A stretch of DNA of 64,000 nt from positions 2,611,001 through 2,675,000 of the forward strand of contig NC_090775.1 in the NCBI RefSeq assembly GCF_001761485.1, read 5' to 3'. Below the pieces are notes generated by a model. The model saw nothing but the letters and a program-made list of their open reading frames with translations. It was not told the origin of the DNA and did not search any database. The position numbers and the translations under genes were made by a program. Source of the stretch: Yarrowia lipolytica. Taxonomy: Eukaryota > Ascomycota > Dipodascomycetes > Dipodascales. Shown piece after piece: positions 20,316 through 31,900 of this stretch (position 1 is the stretch's first letter; every line of letters starts with the position of its first letter).

Positions 20316-23300
20316 TATGTGATGTTTGGTGTACAGATGGCCTGTGAGCTGATGTTCTGATCTGTAGTCATGCAGGTTTTTTTAGAGTTTGGAGACCGCG
20401 CTTGTGAGTAGGAGGAGTGTTGGAAGAGAGAGAAGAGATATGAGGTGGCTGGGGAGGACATAGAAGGAAATACTTGCTTTGACTGATTATTAGTTGAGAT
20501 TAAGAAGCATGCCGAGTTTTGTGGTTTGTTAACGTGATACTAGTATTATTTCTCATATAACTCGCTTAATAAACTTGGCATAATAATATAAATTGGGTCG
20601 TATAATTCAGGAGATTCTCGTGCTTCATTTAATATACTGTAATAACTGTGGTATTTCCAGAAATGTGGTGTTGTGTTGTGACCAGACCACCTTCACCTCA
20701 ACTGTCGACGATCTATATCTCTAAATAATTTTATGAGTCGAGCAAGTGGATCAGGAGATGGAAAATAACCGTATGTGGGTACGAAGGCAGTACATGCACT
20801 GAGTTACTCTTGGTTGCTCTCGGTAAACGGTGATATATACAGAAGCGGTTTGGGTACGAGCTCCTCACCTGTATCGTTTGAGTGGAGTCTCAGACGGTCC
20901 GACTACAAGTAGGCACCTTGGTTCGATCTCGTATATATACAGGCTGACAATGGCATTATTAGGGATTTGGGGATGACAAAATAGCGAGGTGAAGCTTGGT
21001 ACTTGTACAGTACAAGTACTTTTAATGTGAGAACGCTTTGACAGCCTCGTGATCGGTGGATGGAGAGCTCCATCGTATTTTTTTTTGTTGTCGACGCTAG
21101 TTTAGTTCTCATTGTACATTAGTGCCATCGTTTGAGCAGCTACACACTTGTGTGTGTGTGTAGAATATAATTTTCATCAGGGGACAATAGCCTGGTTTTC
21201 CAAGGATTGGGACCACGTATAAAACCATGCAGTCCCAAATCAGGTGTCGATCGCGGGTATGTCTCAGGGAACTCTGAGTCTTTTGGGTTAGTAGGCGCGC
21301 TCCGCTTCTTCCTTTTCCCTTTTGCTTTTGGGGACACTGCACTACTTTTTGAACTCAGTTGAAACGGTCGACATGGACGGACATAGGATCACGGCCATTA
21401 TGCAAAGCGTGGGCAGTGACGTGTGGCCGCTCCGGCTGTGCAGAGGCTGAAAGGCACATCGTGGTGGAGGGAGAGTTCTTCCGGGCCATTTCTTGTTGGT
21501 CCGAGATGAAGCAAATCTCCACGATACGGGCTTAGGAGGAGCATAGATGCAATTTATGGGTCTGCACCACTAGGCTCTGCTTGTAGGTATCTTGTACTGT
21601 AGACCGTACGATACAGTTAGTTGAAGTCATACAAATCACAAATAATTACAACCGTGCAAGAAACCAGTTACACTTTGGCTAGCGAAGCCCTAACAAACTG
21701 GCTCCCTCGATGATGTCTCAAGAGTACAGCACCGCTGCCGTTCCTGTGCCTCCAAGGTAGCGTTAACGTTGCGCAGCTCCATCGTTTGCAGTCTGCTTGT
21801 CTGGTGTTTGAGCATAAAGCTTTGCAGTACAATGGACACGAGACAATAAAAGTCAAAGATGCGTGGCTGGGAACCAGGTGGACTGTGGTTCGGTACGATA
21901 CCGGCACCCTAAGTAATGGCGCGAAGCGCACCAAAGAAAGACGTTGTGTGGTCTTTTCTGGATCCCCTGTGTGGACCATTGACACGGCTTTGGTAGGTCT
22001 TTCGGTGGCCACACGTCAACCCAACATGGCACGATGATCGTGATGTGGGAACATGTCAACGTCAGAGCTCAGAGACGTGATTGTGGACTGATACGGCCCT
22101 ATGGGTCCTTTTGTGTGATGCAGGGCCACTTGATAAGCGCGAGACAGGCTGGAAATGAAGCAGTATCGTCTTGCCAACACGAACGGACCGTTTCGATGCA
22201 GTACGACGACAAGGTCTGCGAATACGATGTATGAAGAATGCGGTAATAACAATGTCCGCTCCGGGAAGTAATAGCAAGAGGGTGAGCAGCGATATGTATA
22301 GACGCGAAACGTGGACAATTGCAGGCAATTGCAGTCCGTTGTGACCGAGTGCAAGCAGTTGCACCTCTTCCATGTTCACTAGTCTACTGTATCTGACATC
22401 TGCTTGTTTGTTAATTCCACCGGTTAACCCCATCCAGCTCGATCTTAAAGGACACAGTTCGGAGTCTCAGCGGTCTCAGCGGAAAAAGCAACGACCTATA
22501 GATTGAGCTTGAGTTGAGAAGTGTTTGACTCCGTCCTGTCCAACAGAGGAGAAGCAGAAAAACACAAAAGAGGACAAGACGAAAACCTAGTCGCACTCAC
22601 GAATACGTGCCCACAGAGTTGGTCGGTCACATGAGATGCTCATAGGAATAAATGCTGGGAAATTACTCTCAGAGATGAGTAATACGGCCTTTGAACAGGA
22701 GAAGAGACACAGCTGGCCCCATCCAATAGTGACAGGTGCTCTCAGGGCTCAACCCAATCTCATGCTACTAGCTCTTAGCCGGGTCTAAGTGGTGAGGCAG
22801 AAGCCACTAATGCTCTCTTGGTAGCCACTAAAGGCGGCGTTAGACACCGTCGAGTAGTTATAGCTGTTATTATTTATAGTGGGCCGGCTTTGGCCGATTC
22901 GGCTGGATCCTCCCATCGCCGGATCCGAGCGTTGTAACTGGACGCGGGGGATAAATAAGCGACGCGACGCTCTCTATTTGTAGCAGATAAAGGCCCGTGC
23001 CAGCATCTCCAACGGCCAACTAGTCCAAGTTTAACCGGAAAAAAAGTAAAGGTTTACGTGCGTCCGCACGAGATGTGTTTATATACGTTTATACGTGGTC
23101 TAGAGCGCACTTGACGAGTGAGCTAAAAGTCTGTGGTGTTATAGCCCGCTGTTTTGGAGCAGTTGTGAGTGCTACAGGAATATGCTTCTGATGGTGAACT
23201 TCGTGGAGAAGAAGTACAAGCACGTCCAAGTACGTGCAGTAGAGTAGAGCTACATTCAGTAAGCACATACATGGGCAAAGAGAAGCAATACAGATATACC

Positions 23301-24950
23301 CTGTTCATTGTTGTGACACGTGACCGCGTTTTATTTGTCGCGAACATTAACCCAAACCAAATCTGGCGTGACCTAGCTGGTAGCCGTTTGAACATAGCAC
23401 CTGGACCTGAAAGAGCACAGATGTTTGCCGTAACGCATTCCTGCACTGATGCGCATGGAAGGATGATAGATCTCAGAAAGATGGAGATGGGGTTGGAGAT
23501 GAGAAACGAGGTTCAGAGCCCCTGGCACTACCCTCCTGGTTGGGTACAAATGCCTTCAGTTATAGCTATGAAGGAGAAGGCAGCCCAATAATAGATAGGT
23601 GAAATTTTGCAATAGGCAGACACGCTAAGAATAACGGAGCTGACATCTCAGAGAAACAACAGTACACCTGGTCTTCACTCCTATTGTTCCTTCCACCGAG
23701 AAAAGTGAGTTTGGGGTGTATCACCTTTGGTTGCTACCGCGCTTGGTCAGGGCTCCCAACCACCCAAATCTCTTCAGAGAGATGATAAATACGAAATTTA
23801 TCAGTTATGGGAAATATAATTCCGGAGGTTGAGTGTGGCACATGGGGCCGCATGGCCAAGAAGACATGATTTTTAATGTCTCTCTCTTCCCTCCCCGAAA
23901 TTCCCTGCATGTTTCCCCATCTTGTTTGCTCTCGATCGAGTCTTGTACTGTATATATCATGTCCCACCGGGCAACGAGATGTAAACCCCCAGGCTATACG
24001 AGGACGTATAGAAGGAGCATCTGGATCGGAGTTTCTCAAAGCAGCTTTTATGTTTTACCTGAGGTAAAAAGACTCCATAACACCCGGTCCCATGTAAGGC
24101 GAGCTTTTCGCAGGTAGGCCTTGCATTATGAAACGCTGAGTTTATCCCGAGATGCGATTTTTTGTGAGGGCGACAATATGCCTAGGCGTGAGCATGGCCA
24201 GTATAAGTAGCGGCCGTTTGTGCGAGCTGGGGTTGGAGTGTGTAGGTGAATGAGGTGGTTCCTGACGCTTACTTAAGGCGGAGGGAGATGGTGACACTAA
24301 TCGCTAGTCTCAGTGGGCATCACGCTAACCGTGAACCACACTAGGCTAGTTGCCGATTAATGGTTTTAGTTGTTTTTCCATATATTTGTCTGTTATACCT
24401 GTTGCGACAACTTTTGGGGTGAATCTGAGGGCGTTGGATATCAAGGTCGACTGTTGGAGAGGGGAGTAAAAAAATACGGCCTTCTTTTAGACCGCTGGGG
24501 AGAAGCGCTAGCACGTCAGTGTCACATGGATGGGACATGAATAATCAGGTGCCAAAAAAAAAAAAAAATAGGTGGCGACAGGCGGGTAACAGTTCAGAAA
24601 TGGTGCTGGAGTAGGATCATAAACCTCTTTTCAATAAATTTGTAGCTATACATAGGGTCTAGATCAGGGACGTTATAAGACAAACTACTGGTAGGCCCTC
24701 CGAACACGCCGGAGGTTTGGATTTTACACAGCAAACTATTGGAGCTCTTGGAGCTAAGCCCGTGGATAATACAAGGTCGTCCTTTTTATTTTGACACCAC
24801 TAGCGCACACTAGTGTGAGTGGGGTAGTCTGGACTACTTGTAGATAGCGGAAGACCACAAAGATAGAAGGGAGGAAATACATACATATTCTCATACTCAC
24901 GTCTACTTTCAGCCCAGCTGTATTAATTAAATAACCGTATACCCATCTGT
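20316..24950. other. Long intergenic region, 4.6 kb
   Basis: This region carries the promoter of the TCD gene and the 3' flank of a zinc-finger gene. No convincing gene is seen. A 65-codon minus-strand frame at 21140-21337 has a basic start (MSPKAKGKRKKRSAP) but no known family. Other contents are a 21-base perfect palindrome at 20999-21019, a GC-rich patch near 22860-22970 with two GGATCC sites, and a run of 14 A at about 24555. Confidence 0.55.
20999..21019. repeat. Perfect 21-base palindrome built from the TACTTGTA motif
   Basis: Left arm GTACTTGTAC, one central A, right arm GTACAAGTAC. The arms are exact reverse complements. It is the clearest palindrome among the many TACAAGTA/TACTTGTA strings in this window. 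Confidence 0.9.
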
Positions 24951-25709
24951 CTACTCCTGATAACCCATATCCGTGCCTGCGCGCGCGTACTGTGATGTAG
25001 CGGCGCCGTACTGGTACGACGACGTCGGCTTGGGGTAGTACTTCATGTACTGATTTTGCTGTGCCGATTGCGACTGATCCATGTAGTAGTTGTATCCTGG
25101 TTGCGCCGAGCCCGTAGCGGCCACTGTAGTGGAGTTTGACGGCGTGACGGGCGTTGTCAGGCCGGAAACCACAGCTGTGTTGTTGACGGTAGCCATCACC
25201 TGGCCTACGCCCGAGTTTGCAAAATTCGGTGATGCGCTGGTAGGCACCATGGGTTCGCCGTCCTTCTTGTCGTACGTGTAGTGACTCTGGATGGGAGCGA
25301 GTCTCTGGGGATAGTAGCTCTGTGGCTGGGTCACGGGCGTGGTTTGCTGGCCATTCTGGTATCCGTACGGGTAGTAGCCGTTGCCCGGAGCAGGAGGTCC
25401 GGTCTGTGAGGGGCCCTGGACTACTGCCGACGAGCCTTGTAGCTGGGGGACGTGTCCGTACTGCTGTTCGATGAGCTTTGCCTTCTTTTGCTCCTTCCAC
25501 ATGCGTCGCAGCTCCTTGAACTCGCTGGGGGCGCGCTTGGAGCCGTGGCCTTGGGCCGCAACGTGCGCGTTGAGATGGTTGAGGGTGCCATAGGCCTTGG
25601 AACAGCCGTGCCAGTTGCACACGTACAAACGCTCAATCTCGTTGTACTTGCGCCTTGGGCGTTTCGAATGGTTTTTGTTGAGCGGCAGCAGTTGGTGGTA
25701 GGGGAACAT
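24951..25709 (-). CDS. C2H2 zinc-finger protein, probable transcription factor
   Basis: A 252-residue protein if started at 25709 (MFPYHQLLPLNKNH). It has a basic stretch (SKRPRRKYNEIERLY) and then one C2H2 finger, C-x4-C-x12-H-x5-H (CNWHGCSKAYGTLNHLNAHV), followed by a conserved basic helix (APSEFKELRRMWKEQKKAKLIEQ). This combination is found in a group of fungal nuclear C2H2 regulators. The remainder is Gln/Tyr/Pro/Ser-rich low complexity, fitting an activation or condensate-forming region. The frame is open upstream to an ATG at 25772, adding 21 residues that include a YIDIYIY string read from a TATATA repeat; that start is unlikely. An out-of-frame upstream ATG at 25743 overlaps the start region. 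DNA target unknown. Confidence 0.75.
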   Translation of the reverse strand: MFPYHQLLPLNKNHSKRPRRKYNEIERLYVCNWHGCSKAYGTLNHLNAHVAAQGHGSKRAPSEFKELRRMWKEQKKAKLIEQQYGHVPQLQGSSAVVQGPSQTGPPAPGNGYYPYGYQNGQQTTPVTQPQSYYPQRLAPIQSHYTYDKKDGEPMVPTSASPNFANSGVGQVMATVNNTAVVSGLTTPVTPSNSTTVAATGSAQPGYNYYMDQSQSAQQNQYMKYYPKPTSSYQYGAATSQYARAGTDMGYQE

Positions 25710-26964
25710 CGTTGTGGAGGTCTGGTTTCGTTTGCCCGTGAGCCATTGATATATATATATATCTATATACATGAAGCTGCTTATAGGATATAGGGAGGTA
25801 GGCCAATATGAAATTCAAACTGCGATAGAGTAAACAAGGCCCAAAGTGTAGAAATCGTAAAATCATTCGCCAAACCACAAAAACAAGCAGAGTTTGCGTC
25901 TACAAAGCCCACCTCGAACCTTGTCGAGTCCCATTTGCAATTCTCAAACCCTCGTCTAAAAAGTCAGACACACAAGCGTGAACCTAGTTCCGCAAGCGAG
26001 AACCGTAACCTTGACACCCACTATTTGTGCACAATGGGGCAGTCTGGGCTTCAGAGGGGCGACAAGCGGAGTATTGCCCAAAGGGTGGCAATGACGTCGG
26101 CTTTCGGGCTCGTCCGACACACGCGGTTTCGCAAAAAGACTCTCCGGACCTTGTAACCACTGAGGTCTCCCTCTGTTGCATGTCCAACAACCAGATTATC
26201 GCCACTAGCGTGGGATGGAAACGAAAAACGCAAAGGTCATGGCGAAAATCACAAAATGCAAGCAGAAAATAGTCGTAGACCACATATTCCGAGATGGCAC
26301 CTCCGATAACACACCGCTCTGAGCTACCCACGTGGTCACTTTTCGAAATTCCCCAGTCGAGCCAAACAAACTACCGATAAACTGTGCAAGAGCTACAACT
26401 CGAAGAGAAGAGAAGTACAGTGGGAGAAGATAAACATCACGTGCAACTCATAAAAGAATAGCCACCGATAAATTCTAACTTTTTTAATGAATTATCAAGG
26501 AGACCTACACTTCTGTGTGGCTCTCCCTCCCTCTCTTCTCTTTTCTGGGTCTGCTCGCCGCTGCCGTCGTTCGCAATGCTTCCCTTTTGCTTTTCCTTCG
26601 CCACACATTCCAGGTTGCAATTCCCTCACGCCCATTCCATTGACCGAGGTGTCGGGATACAGTTTATGTCCGGATTGTTCGGAAAACGGAACTAGGTCGT
26701 ATAGCGCAGTGTAGTGTAACCGCAGTGTTCAACAAAGCGACAGTGTCGTACGTGCTGCCACTTAATACGCAGCCTGTGTGCAAGGTCGCGCAGATTACCT
26801 ACTGGAAGACCCCCCACTCGTTCAAGAACTGACGGGAAGGCAGAAGATGTCTCTCGGCTGACCCCCCAACTTCGGCGATAACATAATGATCGTATATTCG
26901 TTATAACACTAGTCTACACTAAACTAGCCCCTTCGGCTACACTCGCATAACTTGCCCCGACTAA
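25710..26964. other. Intergenic: zinc-finger promoter and LCCL gene 3' flank
   Basis: About 1.25 kb. It has a TATATATATA run (about 25748-25760) just upstream of the zinc-finger gene and an ATCACGTGCA site near 26437. No gene is recognised. Confidence 0.6.
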
Positions 26965-28908
26965 TTACAAGACCAGCGGCAGAGAGTATCCTCCATCGAC
27001 GTAGCCGGCTCGGATAAACGTCGGACGTCGGCCCACTACCGATTGAATGTAATCAACGTCCACTCCTTCGTCCATGCCTGAGGCCGAAAGCACCACGACG
27101 TCATCTACCATCAGCGAAGGCGTGTAGATTCCAGGCCCAGGTGGGGGGCCCCAAGTCAGCTCACTATCCACCAGCATTAGTTCAATGTCCTGGTTGACTA
27201 CTGAGCCCCGAGCTAGCGCCGAGGGGGATTCTAGGGTCGAATCAAAGCCCCAGCGACCCACTCCGTTCACGTATAGACCTACCAAGAGGCCCTGGTAGAG
27301 CAAACCGAGATGGGTGTATGTAGATGCTCCCGTAACCAGTACCAAGCCGATGATGTAATGGTGGATCCGCAGCTCCAAGTTGTTCAGGGCGCCTACCAGA
27401 CCCAACCCCACCAACAGAAGCACTAGAGAGATGTAGACCACAATATAGCGCTGGAATAGCCCAGCTCGCCAAATGAGGTAGGTTTGCGAGGCGATAGCAG
27501 CTATAATGATGATCACAAACACAATGACCACAATCCAGCCCTCGGGCCGTGCGTTTAGATCGCTCACCATCAGTCTATCCACGGGAAGATTGGCGAAGGT
27601 GTAGTTCTCAAGCACTCCACACCACAATCCAGAGTTCCAGAGCAGCAATCGTGAGAGGGAGGGTGTTCCCAGCGATCGGGGCACTTTCTCGAAGGTCTTG
27701 AACAACGAGTCACCATTCTCCAGATCCGAGTCGTCATTCTCGTCGACTTCGTCTTCGTCTCCTCCATCAACATGACCGGAGCTAACAGACTCCACGTTAG
27801 CGTAGCCATCGTCTCCTCCTGGAGTTCGAGCGGGGTTCTCGTCGGTTCCAATCATGTTCTTGACGGCAGCTCTATAAATAATGTATCCTCCGAGCACAGC
27901 AGGCAGAAGTCGCTCCACAGCCATACTCAGCCAGAACTCGCGGACTGCGAGGCTGGTGGGGCCTGCCCCTCGAGAAAAGTCGACAATGGGGTCGGCAACC
28001 ATGACCAGAACCCAGAAGGATACAAGGAACTGCACCCAGTAGAAGCCAGCGACATTGACACAAAAGTAGCCGAAAATGAAGGACATGATCACACAAAAGG
28101 CCACAATGGAAATGCGGTTGTCTTTACCTCCGCTCACGTGATCCTCGTGCACGGAGAAGGAAGCGGGGAACGGCGCATCAAAGTCTATACTGTCAATGGT
28201 GTAGGCCCCCTTCGAGCCCATGAAAGAGTCTCTAGGGCCCTCGAAACGAAGTCGAAACGTTCCCCCCGTGTATGGTGATACGAGTCCCGCATGCAGAGCC
28301 GCTGCGCAGGGGCTTGAGTCGGCCCGGTAGTATCTGTTGGTAGCTTCCTCCTCCTTCGTCTGTCGTTTGAAGAATCCGCCCACGTGCAGATCGCTCTCTT
28401 CGTAGTCCTCCTGCTCGTCTTCCTGCACGTCGGTTTCTTTTTCGAGGCCGCCTCCGATCACGTAGGGGCGGTATTGCACCGATTGCATGCCCACCAGGGT
28501 TTCTCCCCATTTCCAGGAGCCCCTGACGCATCCCACGGGGCACTTGAGACGCATTTCTCTTCTCGTCCCGTCTGGCAGCGGCTCGAACGGCGGTAGACAG
28601 CCCGTGGCGTTGACTCCACAGTCGGGCTTCCACACGTGCCAGTTTTCCGCACACCCCGACAAGCTGGTGTCTTCTGGAACCCGCCAAAAAGACTGTGAGA
28701 AGAGAGATAACGCAATGAGCCACCAGAGGGCGACAAAGGCGACCATGGCGGCCGACCAAATGGTTCTGCGCTGTTCATTGCGCTGTAATTTGGGTCCGTC
28801 GCGCAATCGTAGAGGCCAGAGCTGAGCGGATTTGCACCACAGGGTAACGTTTGGGTTGACGGGAGGTGATGGGCCGTATGTCCATTTGGGCCAGCTCAGT
28901 CGCAACAT
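26965..28908 (-). CDS. LCCL-domain multi-spanning membrane protein
   Basis: A 647-residue integral membrane protein. A first membrane helix lies at about residues 52-72. A lumenal or extracellular LCCL domain follows at about 96-225: CGVNATGC, LKCPVGCV with WKWG, then SSPCAAALHAGLVSPYTGG, which matches the Cys pattern and the C-x-AAxHAGxxxxxGG block of LCCL modules. An acidic insert (about 155-192) splits the domain. At least seven further hydrophobic helices occur (from about 266 to 300, near 335, and from 465 to 560), with an acidic cytosolic loop (DGGDEDEVDENDDSDLENGD). Fungal proteins of this build are known only as LCCL-domain membrane proteins; their function is not established. The first ATG is used. 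Confidence 0.8.
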   Translation of the reverse strand: MLRLSWPKWTYGPSPPVNPNVTLWCKSAQLWPLRLRDGPKLQRNEQRRTIWSAAMVAFVALWWLIALSLFSQSFWRVPEDTSLSGCAENWHVWKPDCGVNATGCLPPFEPLPDGTRREMRLKCPVGCVRGSWKWGETLVGMQSVQYRPYVIGGGLEKETDVQEDEQEDYEESDLHVGGFFKRQTKEEEATNRYYRADSSPCAAALHAGLVSPYTGGTFRLRFEGPRDSFMGSKGAYTIDSIDFDAPFPASFSVHEDHVSGGKDNRISIVAFCVIMSFIFGYFCVNVAGFYWVQFLVSFWVLVMVADPIVDFSRGAGPTSLAVREFWLSMAVERLLPAVLGGYIIYRAAVKNMIGTDENPARTPGGDDGYANVESVSSGHVDGGDEDEVDENDDSDLENGDSLFKTFEKVPRSLGTPSLSRLLLWNSGLWCGVLENYTFANLPVDRLMVSDLNARPEGWIVVIVFVIIIIAAIASQTYLIWRAGLFQRYIVVYISLVLLLVGLGLVGALNNLELRIHHYIIGLVLVTGASTYTHLGLLYQGLLVGLYVNGVGRWGFDSTLESPSALARGSVVNQDIELMLVDSELTWGPPPGPGIYTPSLMVDDVVVLSASGMDEGVDVDYIQSVVGRRPTFIRAGYVDGGYSLPLVL

Positions 28909-31900
28909 TGTGGGTGTCGTTGGAGGTCAGTATGTCGAACGAATGTGCGGGAGACCTGACAAATGGCACAACTAAAGCTACCAGGAGGCCAGCTACCTTT
29001 GATTTTAAAATATAGCATTTTTGGGCTCTTTCAAGCCTTCACAGAAGAGTGCTGCTCATCTGCAGACGTGAGAGTTAAATTGCAGAGTGTGCCAAGTGTT
29101 GGAAGGAGCTGTGCCCACAGATACAATAAAGAGAGGGCGATAATGGGTTCATTTTGGCGGTCACAGACCCTCCAGTCCAGGTTTCGAGCTACCTGTGACC
29201 GTCTAGCAGACCCCGATCGTGCACGAGTTTATCTGATCACATTTCCCGGATTATGCACCACCTGCATTTTTCCGAAAAGACCTCGGAATCCGTTGTGACT
29301 AGGGCTAATGCAACGAAATGCCATAGTTGCGGATGAGACAGAGAAATAGTTAGAAAAGAGAGAAAAGGCGCCCAAATGAGGAGACCATATGTGCGGTCCC
29401 AAAGACGGCAAAACTGACGCGCACGCTTTGGACTGCGCAACATTTCCTGGTCTTCTATGACACACGTGATATTGCTATGGATGCGATTCTAACATGTCGG
29501 CGCCAGCCATAGCTATTAATCACAATCAGATTGCGACAGCGGGGGGGGGGGCTCACTTTTGCCGTTTTGTCTAACTATAATCGGTTGTCAAAATGCGAAA
29601 CCCCCAAATGCCTCAGCTCCTCCCTTGAACCTTCTTGGCGTTCACCTCCTATTGTAGGTCCCACGCGATGTGGGGTCGCTATGTATAGGTATAGGTGGGG
29701 AGAGGCTAGCACCGGACTGGACGCCCGGTTATATAGTCTCCGGGCGTCTGTGTCCACCACAGCACTTTTGTGAGCTGCTTTAAAACTCAGCGACAAAACC
29801 AGACTTGCGCACAAGTACCTATGAGTAGCTACAAGTAGTGGTAGTGGCTACAACTAGTCGCACTTGGCATGTCATCATCAGTCACGGCCGTCGTCCACAG
29901 TTTTGTCCAAATTAGTTGTAGAGAGAGCGGAAAGAGCATCCAAGTACAGTGCGGTAGCAGCATTTCCCCACAGTCAACAGAACCAGTGTCAGGGAAGAGC
30001 TGAATTTCGCATGCTCTTTCTGTATTGGATGTTGCTGGAATGCAGAGAGGCATACGGATAATAATTTCCAGGTTATTGAGGCGTTTGGGACAGAAGTCGA
30101 TGGGTGAAATTAGCCACAGTTGGTAGAGAGCCTTGCCCGCCCTGGTACTCGTATTTTGTGCCGTAGCCACAGTTGAGTACATACCACCCAGACTAGCGCA
30201 CATTCACGTCTACACATCCTCAATGACGTAACCCAGGCATGGATTAAATCAAGCTCCAGGTGGCTATTTTGGTTAAAACTTGACCAAAGCCATTTGAAGG
30301 GGCACCAAAGGGCTATTGTACGATACTCAAAATTACACCTTGTTTATGTGTATTTGGATTAACGTGTGCCGCCGTGTGTGTACATGCCAGACCCATGGAA
30401 GTATGACATCATATCACAACAGACAGGGCACACACACTCACACACACGCACGCACCGGCTTACTAATACCATCGACTCATACATGAAATTCATATCTCTG
30501 CACCCAACTGCAACCCGGTGACCTCTCTCTCCCATCGGATCTATAAGCTGTTCCGAAGATCCGATTTCTTCCGAAGGTTTCAGAAGGTCAAAAATAGGTT
30601 GCGTGTTGCCTTAGAATTCCAGGTCCAGATTTACGCACGACTACAGTGATTATGCCGGTGAACGTCCTAAAATATCGGGCCTGTCAGACCGCGCACAAGT
30701 CCGATTTGCAATCGCAGGAGAATCTCCGTCTCTACCACATGACTGCGTCTGTATATACCCTCGTGCTATCTCTGACCATACAATAAGCATCTTTTATGGT
30801 CACTTTTATGCTGCAAATTTTACCGCCAAGAAAGCTGCATTCATTCAGTCAGCTCACCGATAGGATGCGAAATGCTGCGAAATGCTGCGAAATACTGCGA
30901 AAACATGCTGGCTAGAGGTATCCCGAGGCAGTAAAAGCCGCTGGCCAGGCCAGGTCCATATTATCAATGACTAATTAGCGTGGCAACGTGTTACTACAAG
31001 AAGTAGTATCAGCAATATATCGAGTACAAGGGTCTCGCACCCACCAATGTTCTCACGTGATTAGCCCTAGCCCAATGGACCATCCCCACAAGTAAGCACA
31101 GTAGTGCAGTGTCAATCCAATGACGCGTGTTTTAGTCTCCAATAAGTGGGGAAGCTGATAGCACGCCGCTACGCCCATTTCCCGGCCAAAATCCCTTTTC
31201 AGGGACTTTTGGCAACCCCTCTCTCTCAATCATTCCACTACGGAAAGAGCAGGCGCACATGTCTGCTGTGCTGTACGTTAATTTGGGCTGGTGGGGTTGT
31301 GGATCCAGCATCACTTGTTGGCCCAAACGCAAAGGGTGGTTGGGAGGCAAGATAACAGAGATGGAGGCTTGTCGGAGGGCATAAAAGACACTAAAAAGGT
31401 GATACTAGTCTATGCTAACGCACTCCACCTCTCGCAGTAGAGCTGCTGCACCGTGTAGGGGTCTACGTGGGCACTTTGGGTCCGTCGCCACTGAAGACAG
31501 CACAGGGTTCTTCGGGACCTGACCTTGTCGCTGACATTTGCTATTACAGGTTTTTCTTCTTGCACCTTTTAAACTCCAAACGCTTTTTCAACCTTAACCA
31601 CCTCGATGCACGCGAGTCAAACAAAGCCTGCGCCGGAGGACATAGCTCCTCAACAAGTGCCATAATGTGAGGGGAAGTTGGCTGTTCGGAATCGGCGGGC
31701 CCGAAAATAGGCTGGCCAACTGTCCCGAACCCCAGAGTATGGGAAACACGGGTTTTAGAGCGCAGCCATAGACGTGGTTTATGCACCTTCTGAACGCTAA
31801 CGCCGAAACCATGAGACAAGATGCCCTGGAAAACTTTGCTGAGCCTCTGGTATATATGTCGAGAGCGTGCCAGGTGCATGGAAAACAACACGTTTGCACC
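28909..31900. other. Divergent intergenic region, 3.0 kb
   Basis: This lies between the LCCL gene (minus) and the amino acid permease (plus). It contains an 11-base G run (29541-29551), a 10-base tandem repeat (30865-30903), a CACACGTGAT near 29461 and a CTCACGTGATTAG near 31053. The last 120 bases are open in frame with the permease. No gene is recognised. Confidence 0.6.
30865..30903. repeat. Short tandem repeat, 10-base unit
   Basis: Nearly four head-to-tail copies of ATGCTGCGAA. The first is ATGCGAA, the third carries one change (ATACTGCGAA), and the string runs into AAACATGC. Noncoding. Confidence 0.85.

Noticed and set aside
21140-21337. 65-codon basic frame with TACTAAC inside
   Set aside because: The TACTAAC is 13 bases from the nearest CAG, unlike introns here, and no donor or continuation could be found.
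22411-22660. Possible spliced gene start (ATG at about 22640, GTGAGT at 22594 on the minus strand)
   Set aside because: No branch-acceptor pair or coding continuation was found downstream.
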